Assembly (NCBI RefSeq): GCF_002332425.1
Contig: NZ_NRGS01000005.1
Coordinates: forward strand, 62,001 to 126,000
Source of the DNA: Brachybacterium alimentarium
Lineage (GTDB): Bacteria; Actinomycetota; Actinomycetes; Actinomycetales; Dermabacteraceae
DNA: 64,000 nt
Direction: 5' to 3'
Position 1 is the first letter of the stretch. Every line of letters begins with the position of its first letter. Shown piece after piece: positions 36,463 through 45,662 of this stretch. The notes under the pieces were generated by a model. It saw only the letters and a list, made by a program, of their open reading frames with translations. It was not told the DNA's origin and ran no database searches. Position numbers and translations under genes: made by a program.

Positions 36463-37182
36463 TCAGCGGACCCAGGTCCACGTATCGAGCATGACGTCGG
36501 CGACAGGCGCGGGGCCGGCGCCGTCGGGGGAGGAGCCCTCGGCGAGGAGGACGACGACGCTCTGGGCATCTGCCATGCAGTATGCATCGCCCTGATGCCA
36601 TCGGTCCTCGCTGTACGAGACCCACCGACTGTGCGCCGCGCGAGCACCGTCGACCATGAGCGGGTCGAGGACCTCGGCGGAGATCGTCGCCAGGCCCTGC
36701 TCCTTGGCGCTGTCGAGCAGCACGGAGCAGAAGCCAGCGGCATCCCGGATGCCCGTCGTCTCGCGAGCGATCGCGACCCGCTGATCCTCGGAGGGGGACG
36801 CGAGTGCCGAGAGCACCTGGAGGGAGACGAACTCAGGGTTCTCGACCTCGGACCATCCCGTCGGGACCACGGTGCTGATGCCGTCCACCTCCAGCGGGAC
36901 CGTCTCCGGGGACGTGGCGGCATCGCGCTGGATGACCAGATAGGTCACTCCGCCGCCGATCGCCAGGACGAGTGCCAGGCACAGGAGACCGGTGCAGAGG
37001 AGCACCGCGCGCACGGCACGCCGTCGGCGAGGAGGCCCGCCGCTCGCCGCGGACTCATCTCCCGCAGAGCCGGAGGCATCCTCCGCGGAGCAGGGCGCAT
37101 CGCCCGCCGGGCCGGGGGACCACTCCTCGCGACCGCCGGGCGGCCCGGCGACGCGGGTCGTGTCCCCGACCCGGGTCCTCAC
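36463..37182 (-). CDS. single-span secreted-domain protein, paralog 3
   Basis: A 239-residue paralog on the opposite strand. A Pro/Gly/Ser-rich cytosolic tail of about 50 residues precedes RRRR and a span (about 55-82) ending in [10 protein letters not shown]. The outer part has VPTGWSEV, cysteines in AAGFCSVLL and GDAYCMADA, and ends in MLDTWTWV. It starts with GTG, overlapping the stop codon of ung (GTGA), so it is coupled to ung. The cytosolic tail is absent in paralogs 1 and 2. Confidence 0.75.
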   Translation of the reverse strand: MRTRVGDTTRVAGPPGGREEWSPGPAGDAPCSAEDASGSAGDESAASGGPPRRRRAVRAVLLCTGLLCLALVLAIGGGVTYLVIQRDAATSPETVPLEVDGISTVVPTGWSEVENPEFVSLQVLSALASPSEDQRVAIARETTGIRDAAGFCSVLLDSAKEQGLATISAEVLDPLMVDGARAAHSRWVSYSEDRWHQGDAYCMADAQSVVVLLAEGSSPDGAGPAPVADVMLDTWTWVR

Positions 37183-37856
37183 TGCGGGATCCGCCAGTCG
37201 ATCGGTGCGGCGCCCTGCGCCTCGAGCAGCTCGTTGACCCGGGAGAAGGGGCGCGAGCCGAAGAATCCGCGGGAAGCGGACAGCGGACTGGGGTGCGGGC
37301 TCGCGACATACGGCACGTCACCGAGCGCTGGGATCAGGGCCTGGGCATCGCGCCCCCACAGGATCGCCACGAGCGGCCCGCCGCGGGCGACCAGCGCCTG
37401 GATCGCGGCGTCGGTGACGAGCTCCCAGCCCTGGCGTCGATGCGAGGCGGGGGCGCCCGGCGTGACCGTGAGGACCCGGTTCAGCAGCAGCACGCCCTGA
37501 TCCTGCCAGGCCGTGAGATCGCCGTGGCTCGCACGCGGTATGCCCAGGTCGGTCTCCAGCTCGGTGTAGATGTTCGCGAGCGAGCGCGGCAGCGGCCGCA
37601 CGTCACGGTGCACCGCGAAGGACAGCCCGATCGGATGGCCGGGCGTCGGATAGGGGTCCTGACCGACGACGAGCACGCGCACGTCCGCCATCGGGCGGGT
37701 GAAGGCCCGCAGCACGGCATCGCCGTGGGGGAGGTAGCCGCGGCCGGCCTCGATCTCGGAGCGCAGGAACGTTCCCAGGGCGTGGATCCTGTCCTCGACG
37801 GGGGCGAGGGCCTGGGCCCAGTCGGCACTGATGGTCTCGGGAAGAGGCGTCGGCAT
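37179..37856 (-). CDS. ung: uracil-DNA glycosylase, family 1
   Basis: A 225-residue Ung that removes uracil from DNA as the first step of base-excision repair. The catalytic water-activating Asp67 is in [16 protein letters not shown]. The uracil-binding Asn is in LLLNRVLTV (Asn126), and the His/minor-groove loop is [13 protein letters not shown] (His188). Length is typical. Start MPTPLPET follows an AAGACT hexamer at 6 nt, possibly leaderless. It lies divergent from the DUF3263 gene and is coupled to a paralogous membrane protein. Confidence 0.96.
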   Translation of the reverse strand: MPTPLPETISADWAQALAPVEDRIHALGTFLRSEIEAGRGYLPHGDAVLRAFTRPMADVRVLVVGQDPYPTPGHPIGLSFAVHRDVRPLPRSLANIYTELETDLGIPRASHGDLTAWQDQGVLLLNRVLTVTPGAPASHRRQGWELVTDAAIQALVARGGPLVAILWGRDAQALIPALGDVPYVASPHPSPLSASRGFFGSRPFSRVNELLEAQGAAPIDWRIPQ

Positions 37857-37921
37857 GTGAGCAGTCTTCCACCCGTCGGGGGAACGCGGCGAGCCGAGTT
37901 CGGCAGCGGTCCGCTCCCGCG

Positions 37922-37927
37922 TAGCCT
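37922..37927 (+). promoter_or_regulatory. -10 box (TAGCCT) of the leaderless DUF3263 gene
   Basis: TAGCCT, 6 nt, ATG at 37934. There is no ribosome-binding site. Confidence 0.6.
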
Positions 37928-37933
37928 CGAACC

Positions 37934-38317
37934 ATGTCCGCTGACCATGCCCGTGATCGAGATCGCGCCCCGCGCGAGAGCGAGGCGACCGATGCGGCGC
38001 TGTGGGACCCGGAGACCGGCGACGCACCCGATCCGGTGACCGGTCCGGCGCCGTCGGCCCCGCAGGACGGACTGACCGAGCGCGACCGGATGATCCTCGC
38101 GCTCGAATCCCGCACCTTCCGCTACGTCGGGGCCAAGGAACGAGCCATCCGCGAGGAGATCGGCATCTCCAAGGTGGCGTACTACGTGCGGCTCAACGCC
38201 CTGCTCGATGACCCCTCGGCCCTGCGCGCGGCCCCCGCCGTCGTGAACCGGCTGCGCGACCGGCGCACCTCCGAGGACGGCGTCCCGCCGGTGCGTGACT
38301 CCGGTCGCGTGGCCTGA
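37934..38317 (+). CDS. DUF3263 family protein
   Basis: A 127-residue actinobacterial protein of the DUF3263 family. The conserved part is residues about 46-95: [29 protein letters not shown] then [17 protein letters not shown], which looks like a helix-turn-helix with DNA-binding character. The N-terminal 45 residues are disordered. The next gene encodes a LytR_C protein, the usual neighbour in actinobacteria. Role unknown; a transcription factor is suggested by the fold only. Confidence 0.88.
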   Translation: MSADHARDRDRAPRESEATDAALWDPETGDAPDPVTGPAPSAPQDGLTERDRMILALESRTFRYVGAKERAIREEIGISKVAYYVRLNALLDDPSALRAAPAVVNRLRDRRTSEDGVPPVRDSGRVA

Positions 38318-38367
38318 CGGACCGGGTGCCGGGGCGTGTGCTCCACCCGCAGGACGGATCGAGCAGG

Positions 38368-38373
38368 TTTAAT
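38368..38373 (+). promoter_or_regulatory. -10 box (TTTAAT) of the leaderless LytR_C gene
   Basis: TTTAAT lies 6 nt before the GTG start at 38380. One mismatch to TATAAT; spacing fits the leaderless pattern. Confidence 0.5.
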
Positions 38374-38379
38374 GGGGCC

Positions 38380-38973
38380 GTGGCTGATTCCCAGTATCCT
38401 TACCCGCCGGACCGGTTCGACGACGAGGCGGACGCCGTCTCGTTCCACGGCGCCCATCGCGCCGAGGAGCCGTTCTGGCGACAGAACCTGCTCTACATCA
38501 TCATCATCGGCGCCGCGCTGGTGATGCTGATCGTGCTCCTGTTCGTCATCGGAGGTCGCGGAGGCGGCGGCGATGATCGTGCGCAGGACCCCACCACTCC
38601 CGCCGCGAGCGAGGACTCCTCGTCCGAGTCCGAGGCCGAGGAGAGCGACGAGGAGGAGCCTGCGGCGGAGCCGGACAAGTCCACCCCCGTGCTGGTCGTC
38701 AACGCCGGCGGGATCAACGGCCTGGCCGGGACCTGGCAGGAGAACCTCGAGGATGCCGGCTGGTCCGACATCAGCCTCAACACCGCGGACAACGTCCAGC
38801 AGGAGCCCATCGTGTTCTACCGCGACGCGGAGGATGCGGACACCGCGAAGGCCCTGGCCGAGGAGGTCGGCGCCGGAGAGGCCCGCCAGAGCGACGAGTA
38901 CGACGCGCGCATCACCTTCGTGGCGGTCGACGAGCCCGATGCGGGCGACGACGGGGGCGACGGCGAGGGCTGA
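38380..38973 (+). CDS. LytR C-terminal-domain membrane protein
   Basis: A 197-residue protein with a short cytosolic part rich in Tyr/Pro/Asp, one span (about 38-62, LLYIIIIGAALVMLIVLLFVI), an acidic Ser/Glu linker and a C-terminal LytR_C domain (TPVLVVNAGGINGLAGTWQ to the end). The same pairing with DUF3263 is conserved in actinobacteria, where a mycobacterial relative (Cei) supports envelope integrity. The start is GTG, fixed by a -10 box 6 nt upstream; the open frame before it contains that box. A hairpin follows. Confidence 0.85.
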   Translation: MADSQYPYPPDRFDDEADAVSFHGAHRAEEPFWRQNLLYIIIIGAALVMLIVLLFVIGGRGGGGDDRAQDPTTPAASEDSSSESEAEESDEEEPAAEPDKSTPVLVVNAGGINGLAGTWQENLEDAGWSDISLNTADNVQQEPIVFYRDAEDADTAKALAEEVGAGEARQSDEYDARITFVAVDEPDAGDDGGDGEG

Positions 38974-39007
38974 TCCGCTCGTCGCCACGCCTTCTGTTCC
39001 AGCATGC

Positions 39008-39049
39008 GACGCGCGCCTGCCTTCCCCCTGGGGTCGGCGGGCGCGCGTC
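39008..39049 (+). terminator. terminator of the LytR_C gene
   Basis: GACGCGCGCCTGCC pairs with GGCGGGCGCGCGTC (one mismatch) with a 14-nt loop, 34 nt after the stop codon. Confidence 0.65.
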
Positions 39050-39158
39050 GTGCTGTGCGCGGCGGCCGGTCCGGGGCAGATCCGGGGATGCGGGCGGTCG
39101 TCGGCTCTGCACTCCGGCGTCGGCCCAGAGCAGAAAGCACGAATCCGACCCTGCGGAG

Positions 39159-39185
39159 TTAGCACTCTCCCCCTCCGAGTGCTTA
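39159..39185. promoter_or_regulatory. CIRCE operator 1 (HrcA site) of groEL
   Basis: TTAGCACTC, 9 nt, GAGTGCTTA: the CIRCE consensus with one mismatch. It overlaps the promoter, so HrcA binding would block transcription until heat shock. Confidence 0.93.
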
Positions 39186-39189
39186 TGAT
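39160..39189 (+). promoter_or_regulatory. groEL promoter overlapping CIRCE
   Basis: -10 TATGAT at 39184-39189; the -35 region (TAGCAC) lies inside the left CIRCE arm with an 18-nt spacer. Confidence 0.6.
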
Positions 39190-39192
39190 GAT

Positions 39193-41039
<1,847 letters not shown>

Positions 41040-41080
41040 TCCAGCCTCACGGCTGATCGCGTCGCTCCCACCAGAGCACC

Positions 41081-41116
41081 AAGGGCCCCGATCCTCTCCG
41101 GAGGATCGGGGCCCTT
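41081..41116 (+). terminator. groEL terminator, 16-bp perfect stem
   Basis: Arms 41081-41096 and 41101-41116 form a perfect 16-bp stem with a 4-nt loop, ending in CCCTT. A close copy occurs at 44677-44708. Confidence 0.92.
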
Positions 41117-41532
41117 CGCTGTGCGTGCGGCTGGTACTGCCTGGGGTGCTGGGGATCTGTCGACGCCACGCCCTGAGCCGAGCCGCTGACCGCCGGCGCC
41201 GATGGGTAGCGCTTTCCCAGGTCAGCGGCGGAATTGCCTGCTCGGGCCGCAACCATGGCAACCGTCGGCAAGGGGTGAGACCGGTTTCCCGGCGGCTGGC
41301 ACTCTGTCCGAGGTCGGCTTCGCGAAGCGACCGGGCGCTGCGGCCATCGGGCACAGCAGCCCTTCGACGACGGATCTCGGAAGCCCGAGGAACGTCGTCT
41401 CGCGCGAGGCCGCGGCTCCTGGGTCACCGGGAGCCCTGTCCGACCGGCACGCCCCGGGAAGGACGACGACGCTGCAGTGCGGTGATCGTCGCGCGCCTTC
41501 CGGCCGGAGCTGCCCATTCGAGGAGGAATGCA
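41117..41532. other. 416-bp region upstream of the TRAP operon
   Basis: No gene is supported. It contains a candidate LacI operator at 41204-41218 and a GAGGAGG ribosome-binding site at its end. The short reading frames crossing it have no recognisable product. Confidence 0.5.
41204..41218. promoter_or_regulatory. candidate LacI-type operator (GGGTAGCGCTTTCCC)
   Basis: A near-palindrome around AGCGCT with GGG/CCC ends, close to known actinobacterial LacI-family operators. It suggests that the TRAP operon is controlled by a LacI regulator encoded elsewhere. Confidence 0.55.
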
Positions 41533-42627
41533 GTGCGATCACGTTTGCCCCGCCGACGAGGAGCACCCCGCTCGCTCGCCGGCTCCCGCTCCGGAACGCT
41601 GGGAGGAGTGGGCCGGCGAGGATTCCTCAAGGCTCTTCCTATCGCCGGTGCCGGTGCCGCCCTCCTGGGAGGCTGCGCCACCAAGGAGGGAGCCGTCACC
41701 GACGTGGACAGGGTGCTGTCCATCTCCCTCGGGCAGGCGGAATCGCATCCCAGCTACGGGTCGCTGGTCTCCTTCGGCGAGCGCATCGCCGACGCGACCG
41801 ACGGCCGCTACGGAGCCCGCGTCTACGCCAACAACTCGTTGGGCGATCAGCAGGAGACGGTCCAGCTGGTCTCCGACGGCGCCATCGACATGGCCGTCAT
41901 CTCCGGCACTCAGATCGAGAACTCGGAACCGCGTTTCCTGCCCATGAACGTGGCCGGGGTGTTCGACGACATCGACCACCAGAACCGCGTCATGCTCGAC
42001 GACTCGATCGTCGGCGACCTGTTCGCCTCCCTCGAACCGCACAAGCGCCTCACCGTGCTCGGCGGCTACACCCAGGGCAGCCGCCACCTCTACACCTCCG
42101 GCGGCCCGATCGAATCGCCCGACGACCTGGCCGGGATGAAGATCCGTGTGCAGGAGTCCGAGATCTTCCTGCGTCTGATCCGCAACATGGGCGGGGTGCC
42201 CACACCGATGGCCTACAGCGAGGTCTACACGGGGCTGCAGGCAGGAGTGCTCGACGGGGCGGAGAACAACGAGATCTCCTACGTCACCCAGCGGCACTAC
42301 GAGGTCGCCAAGCACTTCACCATGACCAACCATCTCGTCGGCTTCGACTTCATGCTGGCCAACACCGACCTGCTCGCGGACATGGACGAGACCGACCGCG
42401 AGGCGGTGCGGGAAGCCTGGAAGGAGACGCAGAGCGAGTTCGTCGAGATCTGGAAGCGGGAGACCGCGGAGGCCACCCAGGAGATGCTCGATCGCGGCGT
42501 GATCATCTCCGAGCCCGACGCCTTCGCCCCGATCATCGAAGAGACCGGACAGTCGATCCTCGAGAACCCCGAGGACATCGCGCTGTACGACGCGATCCGC
42601 GCGCTCTCCGAGAAGGATGGTGCCTGA
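41533..42627 (+). CDS. dctP: TRAP transporter substrate-binding lipoprotein (DctP family)
   Basis: A 364-residue TRAP binding protein. The N terminus has a twin-arginine motif (RRGFLKALP, Arg28-29) and a lipobox LLGGC (Cys48), so it is exported folded by Tat and lipid-anchored. The family Arg that binds the substrate carboxylate is in GMKIRVQES, followed by PTPMAYSEVYTGLQAGVLDGAENNEISY, a pattern common in uronate/sugar-acid binders. The GTG start has GGAGG 6-7 nt upstream; an ATG inside the ribosome-binding site is in another frame. First gene of the P-Q-M operon. Confidence 0.93.
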   Translation: MRSRLPRRRGAPRSLAGSRSGTLGGVGRRGFLKALPIAGAGAALLGGCATKEGAVTDVDRVLSISLGQAESHPSYGSLVSFGERIADATDGRYGARVYANNSLGDQQETVQLVSDGAIDMAVISGTQIENSEPRFLPMNVAGVFDDIDHQNRVMLDDSIVGDLFASLEPHKRLTVLGGYTQGSRHLYTSGGPIESPDDLAGMKIRVQESEIFLRLIRNMGGVPTPMAYSEVYTGLQAGVLDGAENNEISYVTQRHYEVAKHFTMTNHLVGFDFMLANTDLLADMDETDREAVREAWKETQSEFVEIWKRETAEATQEMLDRGVIISEPDAFAPIIEETGQSILENPEDIALYDAIRALSEKDGA

Positions 42628-43250
42628 TGTCCACTCTTCGTCACGGACTGCTCTCCGCTCTCAAGGTGCTGTGCATCGCGCTGTTCTCGGTGCTCGTGGT
42701 GGTCGTGGTCTGGCAGGTCTTCACCCGCCAGGTCCTCGGTGCACCGAGCCCCTGGACCACGGTCACTGCCCAGTACATGTTCGTGTGGCTGAGCCTCTTC
42801 GCTGCCACGCTGGTGTTCGGCGAGCGCGGCCACATCGCTGTCGACGTCGTGGCCCAGCGCGCGCCGGGCGTCTCCCGCCACGTGCTCATCGTGCTCGTGC
42901 AGATCTGCATCATCGCCTTCGCCGTGCTGGTCATGGTGTGGGGCGGTCTCCGCGGCATGTCGATGTCCTGGGACCAGGTGATCCCCGGGTTCCCCTTCAC
43001 CGTGGGGCACATGTACCTCGCCCTGCCGGTCACCGGTGTGATGATCGGCTGGCTCGCCCTCGAGGATCTCCTCCTCGCGCTGCGCGGCGATGAGCTCGCG
43101 CCGCTCGAGCAGACCGACGACGAGGCGGCCGAGAGCTCCGGCGCCGCGGCTGCGGCCGCCGTCGTCCACGAGCAGGGAGCCGACGCACACCCGGTCGAGC
43201 GATCGTCCGATGGCTCCGGCACCCTCCCCGACACCGAGAAGGAGCGCTGA
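42627..43250 (+). CDS. dctQ: TRAP transporter small membrane subunit (DctQ family)
   Basis: A 207-residue DctQ subunit with four predicted spans (FSVLVVVVVWQVFTRQVLG is the first). The stop of dctP overlaps its start (TGATG). The C-terminal 60 residues form a Glu/Ala/Ser-rich cytosolic tail not usual for DctQ. It helps the large subunit and binding protein work together in sodium-driven import of an organic acid. Confidence 0.93.
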   Translation: MSTLRHGLLSALKVLCIALFSVLVVVVVWQVFTRQVLGAPSPWTTVTAQYMFVWLSLFAATLVFGERGHIAVDVVAQRAPGVSRHVLIVLVQICIIAFAVLVMVWGGLRGMSMSWDQVIPGFPFTVGHMYLALPVTGVMIGWLALEDLLLALRGDELAPLEQTDDEAAESSGAAAAAAVVHEQGADAHPVERSSDGSGTLPDTEKER

Positions 43251-43252
43251 TC

Positions 43253-44581
43253 ATGGATCCCGCAATGCTCGCCGGGATCATCCTGATCATCGGCATCGTC
43301 ATTCTCATCGCGCTCGGCGCCCCGATCGCGATCGCTATCGGCCTGCCGTCGGTGGTGGCGCTCATCGCCGTCATGGGCGTCGAACCGGCCGTCTTCGTCT
43401 CGGCCCAGCAGATGTTCACCGGGGCGAACTCGTTCTCCCTGCTCGCGATCCCGTTCTTCGTGCTGGCCGGTCAACTCATGAACACCGGTGGCGTCGCGGC
43501 GCGACTGATCGATGCGGCGAAGGTCGTGGTGGGGCGGATGCCCGGCTCACTGGCACAGACCAACGTCGTCGCCAACGCCCTGTTCGGCTCCGTCTCCGGC
43601 GCTGCCGTGGCCTCGGCTGCGGCCGTGGGCGGCATCCTCGGCCCGCGGCAGCGCAAGGAGGGGTACGACCCGGCCTTCGCCTCTGCGGTGAACGTGGCCT
43701 CCGCCCCCTCCGGGATGCTGATCCCTCCGTCGAACACGCTGATCGTGTATTCCCTGGCGTCCTCCACCTCGGTGGCGACCCTGTTCGCCGCCGGCTACGG
43801 CCCGGGCGTGGTGTGGATGCTCGCCTGCCTGGTGATGGTCTGGGTGGCGGCGAAGCGACGCCCCGAACTGGTGGGCTCGGACAACGGGGCCGCGCGCGGT
43901 GAGCTCACTCTCGCCGTCGCACTGCGCACCCTGCTGGCGGCGGTGCCCGCCGTGTTCATGATGGTGATCGTGATCGGCGGTCTCGTGGCCGGGTTCTTCA
44001 CCGCGACCGAGTCCGCCGTGATCGCGGTCGTCTATTCCCTGATCCTCGGCTTCATCTATCGCGAGCTGACCGTGAAGAAGCTGCCGGCCGTGATCCTCTC
44101 GGCCACCCGTACCACTGCGGTGGTGCTGCTGCTGATCGCGGTCTCCGGAGTGCTCGGGTGGGTGCTCGCCTATGCGACCATCCCGCAGTTCATCTCCACG
44201 GCGCTGCTGGGGGTCTCGAGCTCTCCGATCGTCGTGCTGCTGCTGATGATGCTGGCACTGCTGATCGTGGGCATGTTCATGGACCCGACCCCGGCGATCC
44301 TGATCTTCACCCCGATCTTCCTGCCGGTGGCACTCGAACTGGGCGTGGACCCGATCCACTTCGGCCTGATGCTCACGTTCAACCTGTGCCTGGGAACGAT
44401 CACCCCGCCGGTCGGCGTGATCCTGTTCGTCGGCGCCCGAGTGGGTCGCATGAAGGTCGAGCCGGTGATCACGCGCCTGCTGCCGTTCTACGTGCCGCTC
44501 GTGACCGGCCTGCTGCTGATCGTGTTCGTCCCGCAGATCTCGATGTTCATCCCGAACCTGCTGGGGATGTCGAGCGAATGA
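43253..44581 (+). CDS. dctM: TRAP transporter large permease subunit (DctM family)
   Basis: A 442-residue permease with about twelve spans, the sodium-coupled channel subunit. Typical segments: IPFFVLAGQLMNTGGVAARL, NVVANALFGSVSGAAVASAAAVG, IPPSNTLIVYSLASSTSVATLF and TITPPVGVILFVGARV. It starts 2 nt after the dctQ stop codon with GGAGCG upstream. Last gene of the operon; a near copy of the groEL terminator lies about 100 nt downstream. No catabolic enzyme is linked, so the substrate is not revealed by context. Confidence 0.96.
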   Translation: MDPAMLAGIILIIGIVILIALGAPIAIAIGLPSVVALIAVMGVEPAVFVSAQQMFTGANSFSLLAIPFFVLAGQLMNTGGVAARLIDAAKVVVGRMPGSLAQTNVVANALFGSVSGAAVASAAAVGGILGPRQRKEGYDPAFASAVNVASAPSGMLIPPSNTLIVYSLASSTSVATLFAAGYGPGVVWMLACLVMVWVAAKRRPELVGSDNGAARGELTLAVALRTLLAAVPAVFMMVIVIGGLVAGFFTATESAVIAVVYSLILGFIYRELTVKKLPAVILSATRTTAVVLLLIAVSGVLGWVLAYATIPQFISTALLGVSSSPIVVLLLMMLALLIVGMFMDPTPAILIFTPIFLPVALELGVDPIHFGLMLTFNLCLGTITPPVGVILFVGARVGRMKVEPVITRLLPFYVPLVTGLLLIVFVPQISMFIPNLLGMSSE

Positions 44582-44676
44582 GAGGAGCGCTGGGACGTTG
44601 ACCGTTCGATGCCCGAGCGGTGGCGGACCAGCACGTCGAGGTCGACTCGACGCAGGCCGCTCCTCGTGAGCGCTGT

Positions 44677-44708
44677 GGGCCCCGATCCTCTCCGGAGCGT
44701 CGGGGCCC
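44677..44708 (+). terminator. terminator hairpin of the TRAP operon, near copy of the groEL terminator
   Basis: GGGCCCCGA pairs with TCGGGGCCC. The first 21 bases of this hairpin and its last 14, plus the following CTTCGC, are identical to the groEL terminator; the middle differs at two positions. Confidence 0.75.
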
Positions 44709-44725
44709 TTCGCACGCCGGAACCG

Positions 44726-44817
44726 GGGCGTGCGCCAGGCGGGCAGGACGCGGTGGGGAGGGCGCCGTGCACCAGGCGGGCAGGATGCCGTGGGAGGGCG
44801 CCGTGCGTCAGGAGGCG
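44726..44817. repeat. tandem repeat, about 36-bp unit, 2.6 copies
   Basis: Copies begin near 44726, 44760 and 44796, each of the form GGGCGCCGTGCACCAGGCGG plus a GGCAGGATGCCGTGGGA-like part; the third is partial. Lies between the TRAP terminator and the ecfT stop codon. Confidence 0.7.
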
Positions 44818-44831
44818 GCACCGCCGTCCGC

Positions 44832-45662
44832 TCAGAGGAACGGGTTCCAGAACCGTCCGCCGTTGACCACCAGCAGAGCGATCGGCGTCGCCACGAGCGC
44901 GATGCTGACGACGATCACGAACACGTCGGCGGCACGGACGGGTGTCTGGACGGACCAGGTGCGTCCCTTCGCCCGGCCGAAGCCCCGCAGCTCCATGGCG
45001 GCGGATACCGACTCGATACGGTCGAAGGTGCCGAGCAGGAGCGGCATCAGCACGGAGGTCAGGTTCCGGAGCCTGGTGGGCAGGCGCACCGCACGCGAGG
45101 TGTCCATCCCGCGAGCCTGCTGCGCCTGGGAGATCGTGCGGAACTCGCGCTGCACGTCCGGAATGTAGCGCAGGGCGAGGGAGACGGCGTACGCGATGCG
45201 ATACGGCACCCCGACCCGCGCCAGGGAGGAGGCGAATTCCGGAGGTCTGGTGGTGGCGACGAACAGCAGCACCGCTGGGAGCACGGCGACGTACTTCAGA
45301 GTGACGGCGAGCTGGTAGAACAGCTGCTCGGCCGTGACGTCCCAGCGCCAGGGCCCCTCCAGGAGCAGATGGCGGGTTCCGAACAGGTCGGTTCCGTAGC
45401 CGGGAGCGAACAGGAAGATGCCGATGTTGTTCAGGACCATGAAGATGGCGATCAGCCACAGCACGACGGCGAGATCCCGCAGTCGCACACGGGAGACCGC
45501 CCACAGCAGGATCGAACCTGCCGAGACGGCGGCGAGGTAGCGGACGTCGAAGCCGATCATCGCACCCAGCACGACGCCGAGGGAGAGGACCAGCTTCGAG
45601 ACCCCGGAGAGGGTGTGCAGGGGGCCGTCACGGTCGATGTATCCCAGCAGGGGGCTGCTCAT
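44832..45662 (-). CDS. ecfT: ECF transporter transmembrane subunit EcfT
   Basis: A 276-residue EcfT with about six hydrophobic segments. The two coupling-helix motifs are visible: AQQARGMD and SAAMELRGFG (A-R-G signature), which dock on the two ATPases. It overlaps the end of the fused ATPase gene by 4 nt (ATGA). It completes an ECF importer with the ATPase and S component upstream. Confidence 0.94.
   Translation of the reverse strand: MSSPLLGYIDRDGPLHTLSGVSKLVLSLGVVLGAMIGFDVRYLAAVSAGSILLWAVSRVRLRDLAVVLWLIAIFMVLNNIGIFLFAPGYGTDLFGTRHLLLEGPWRWDVTAEQLFYQLAVTLKYVAVLPAVLLFVATTRPPEFASSLARVGVPYRIAYAVSLALRYIPDVQREFRTISQAQQARGMDTSRAVRLPTRLRNLTSVLMPLLLGTFDRIESVSAAMELRGFGRAKGRTWSVQTPVRAADVFVIVVSIALVATPIALLVVNGGRFWNPFL

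Noticed and set aside
38974-39158. groES upstream of groEL
   Set aside because: No frame of about 95 codons with GroES motifs is present; only a terminator and leader.
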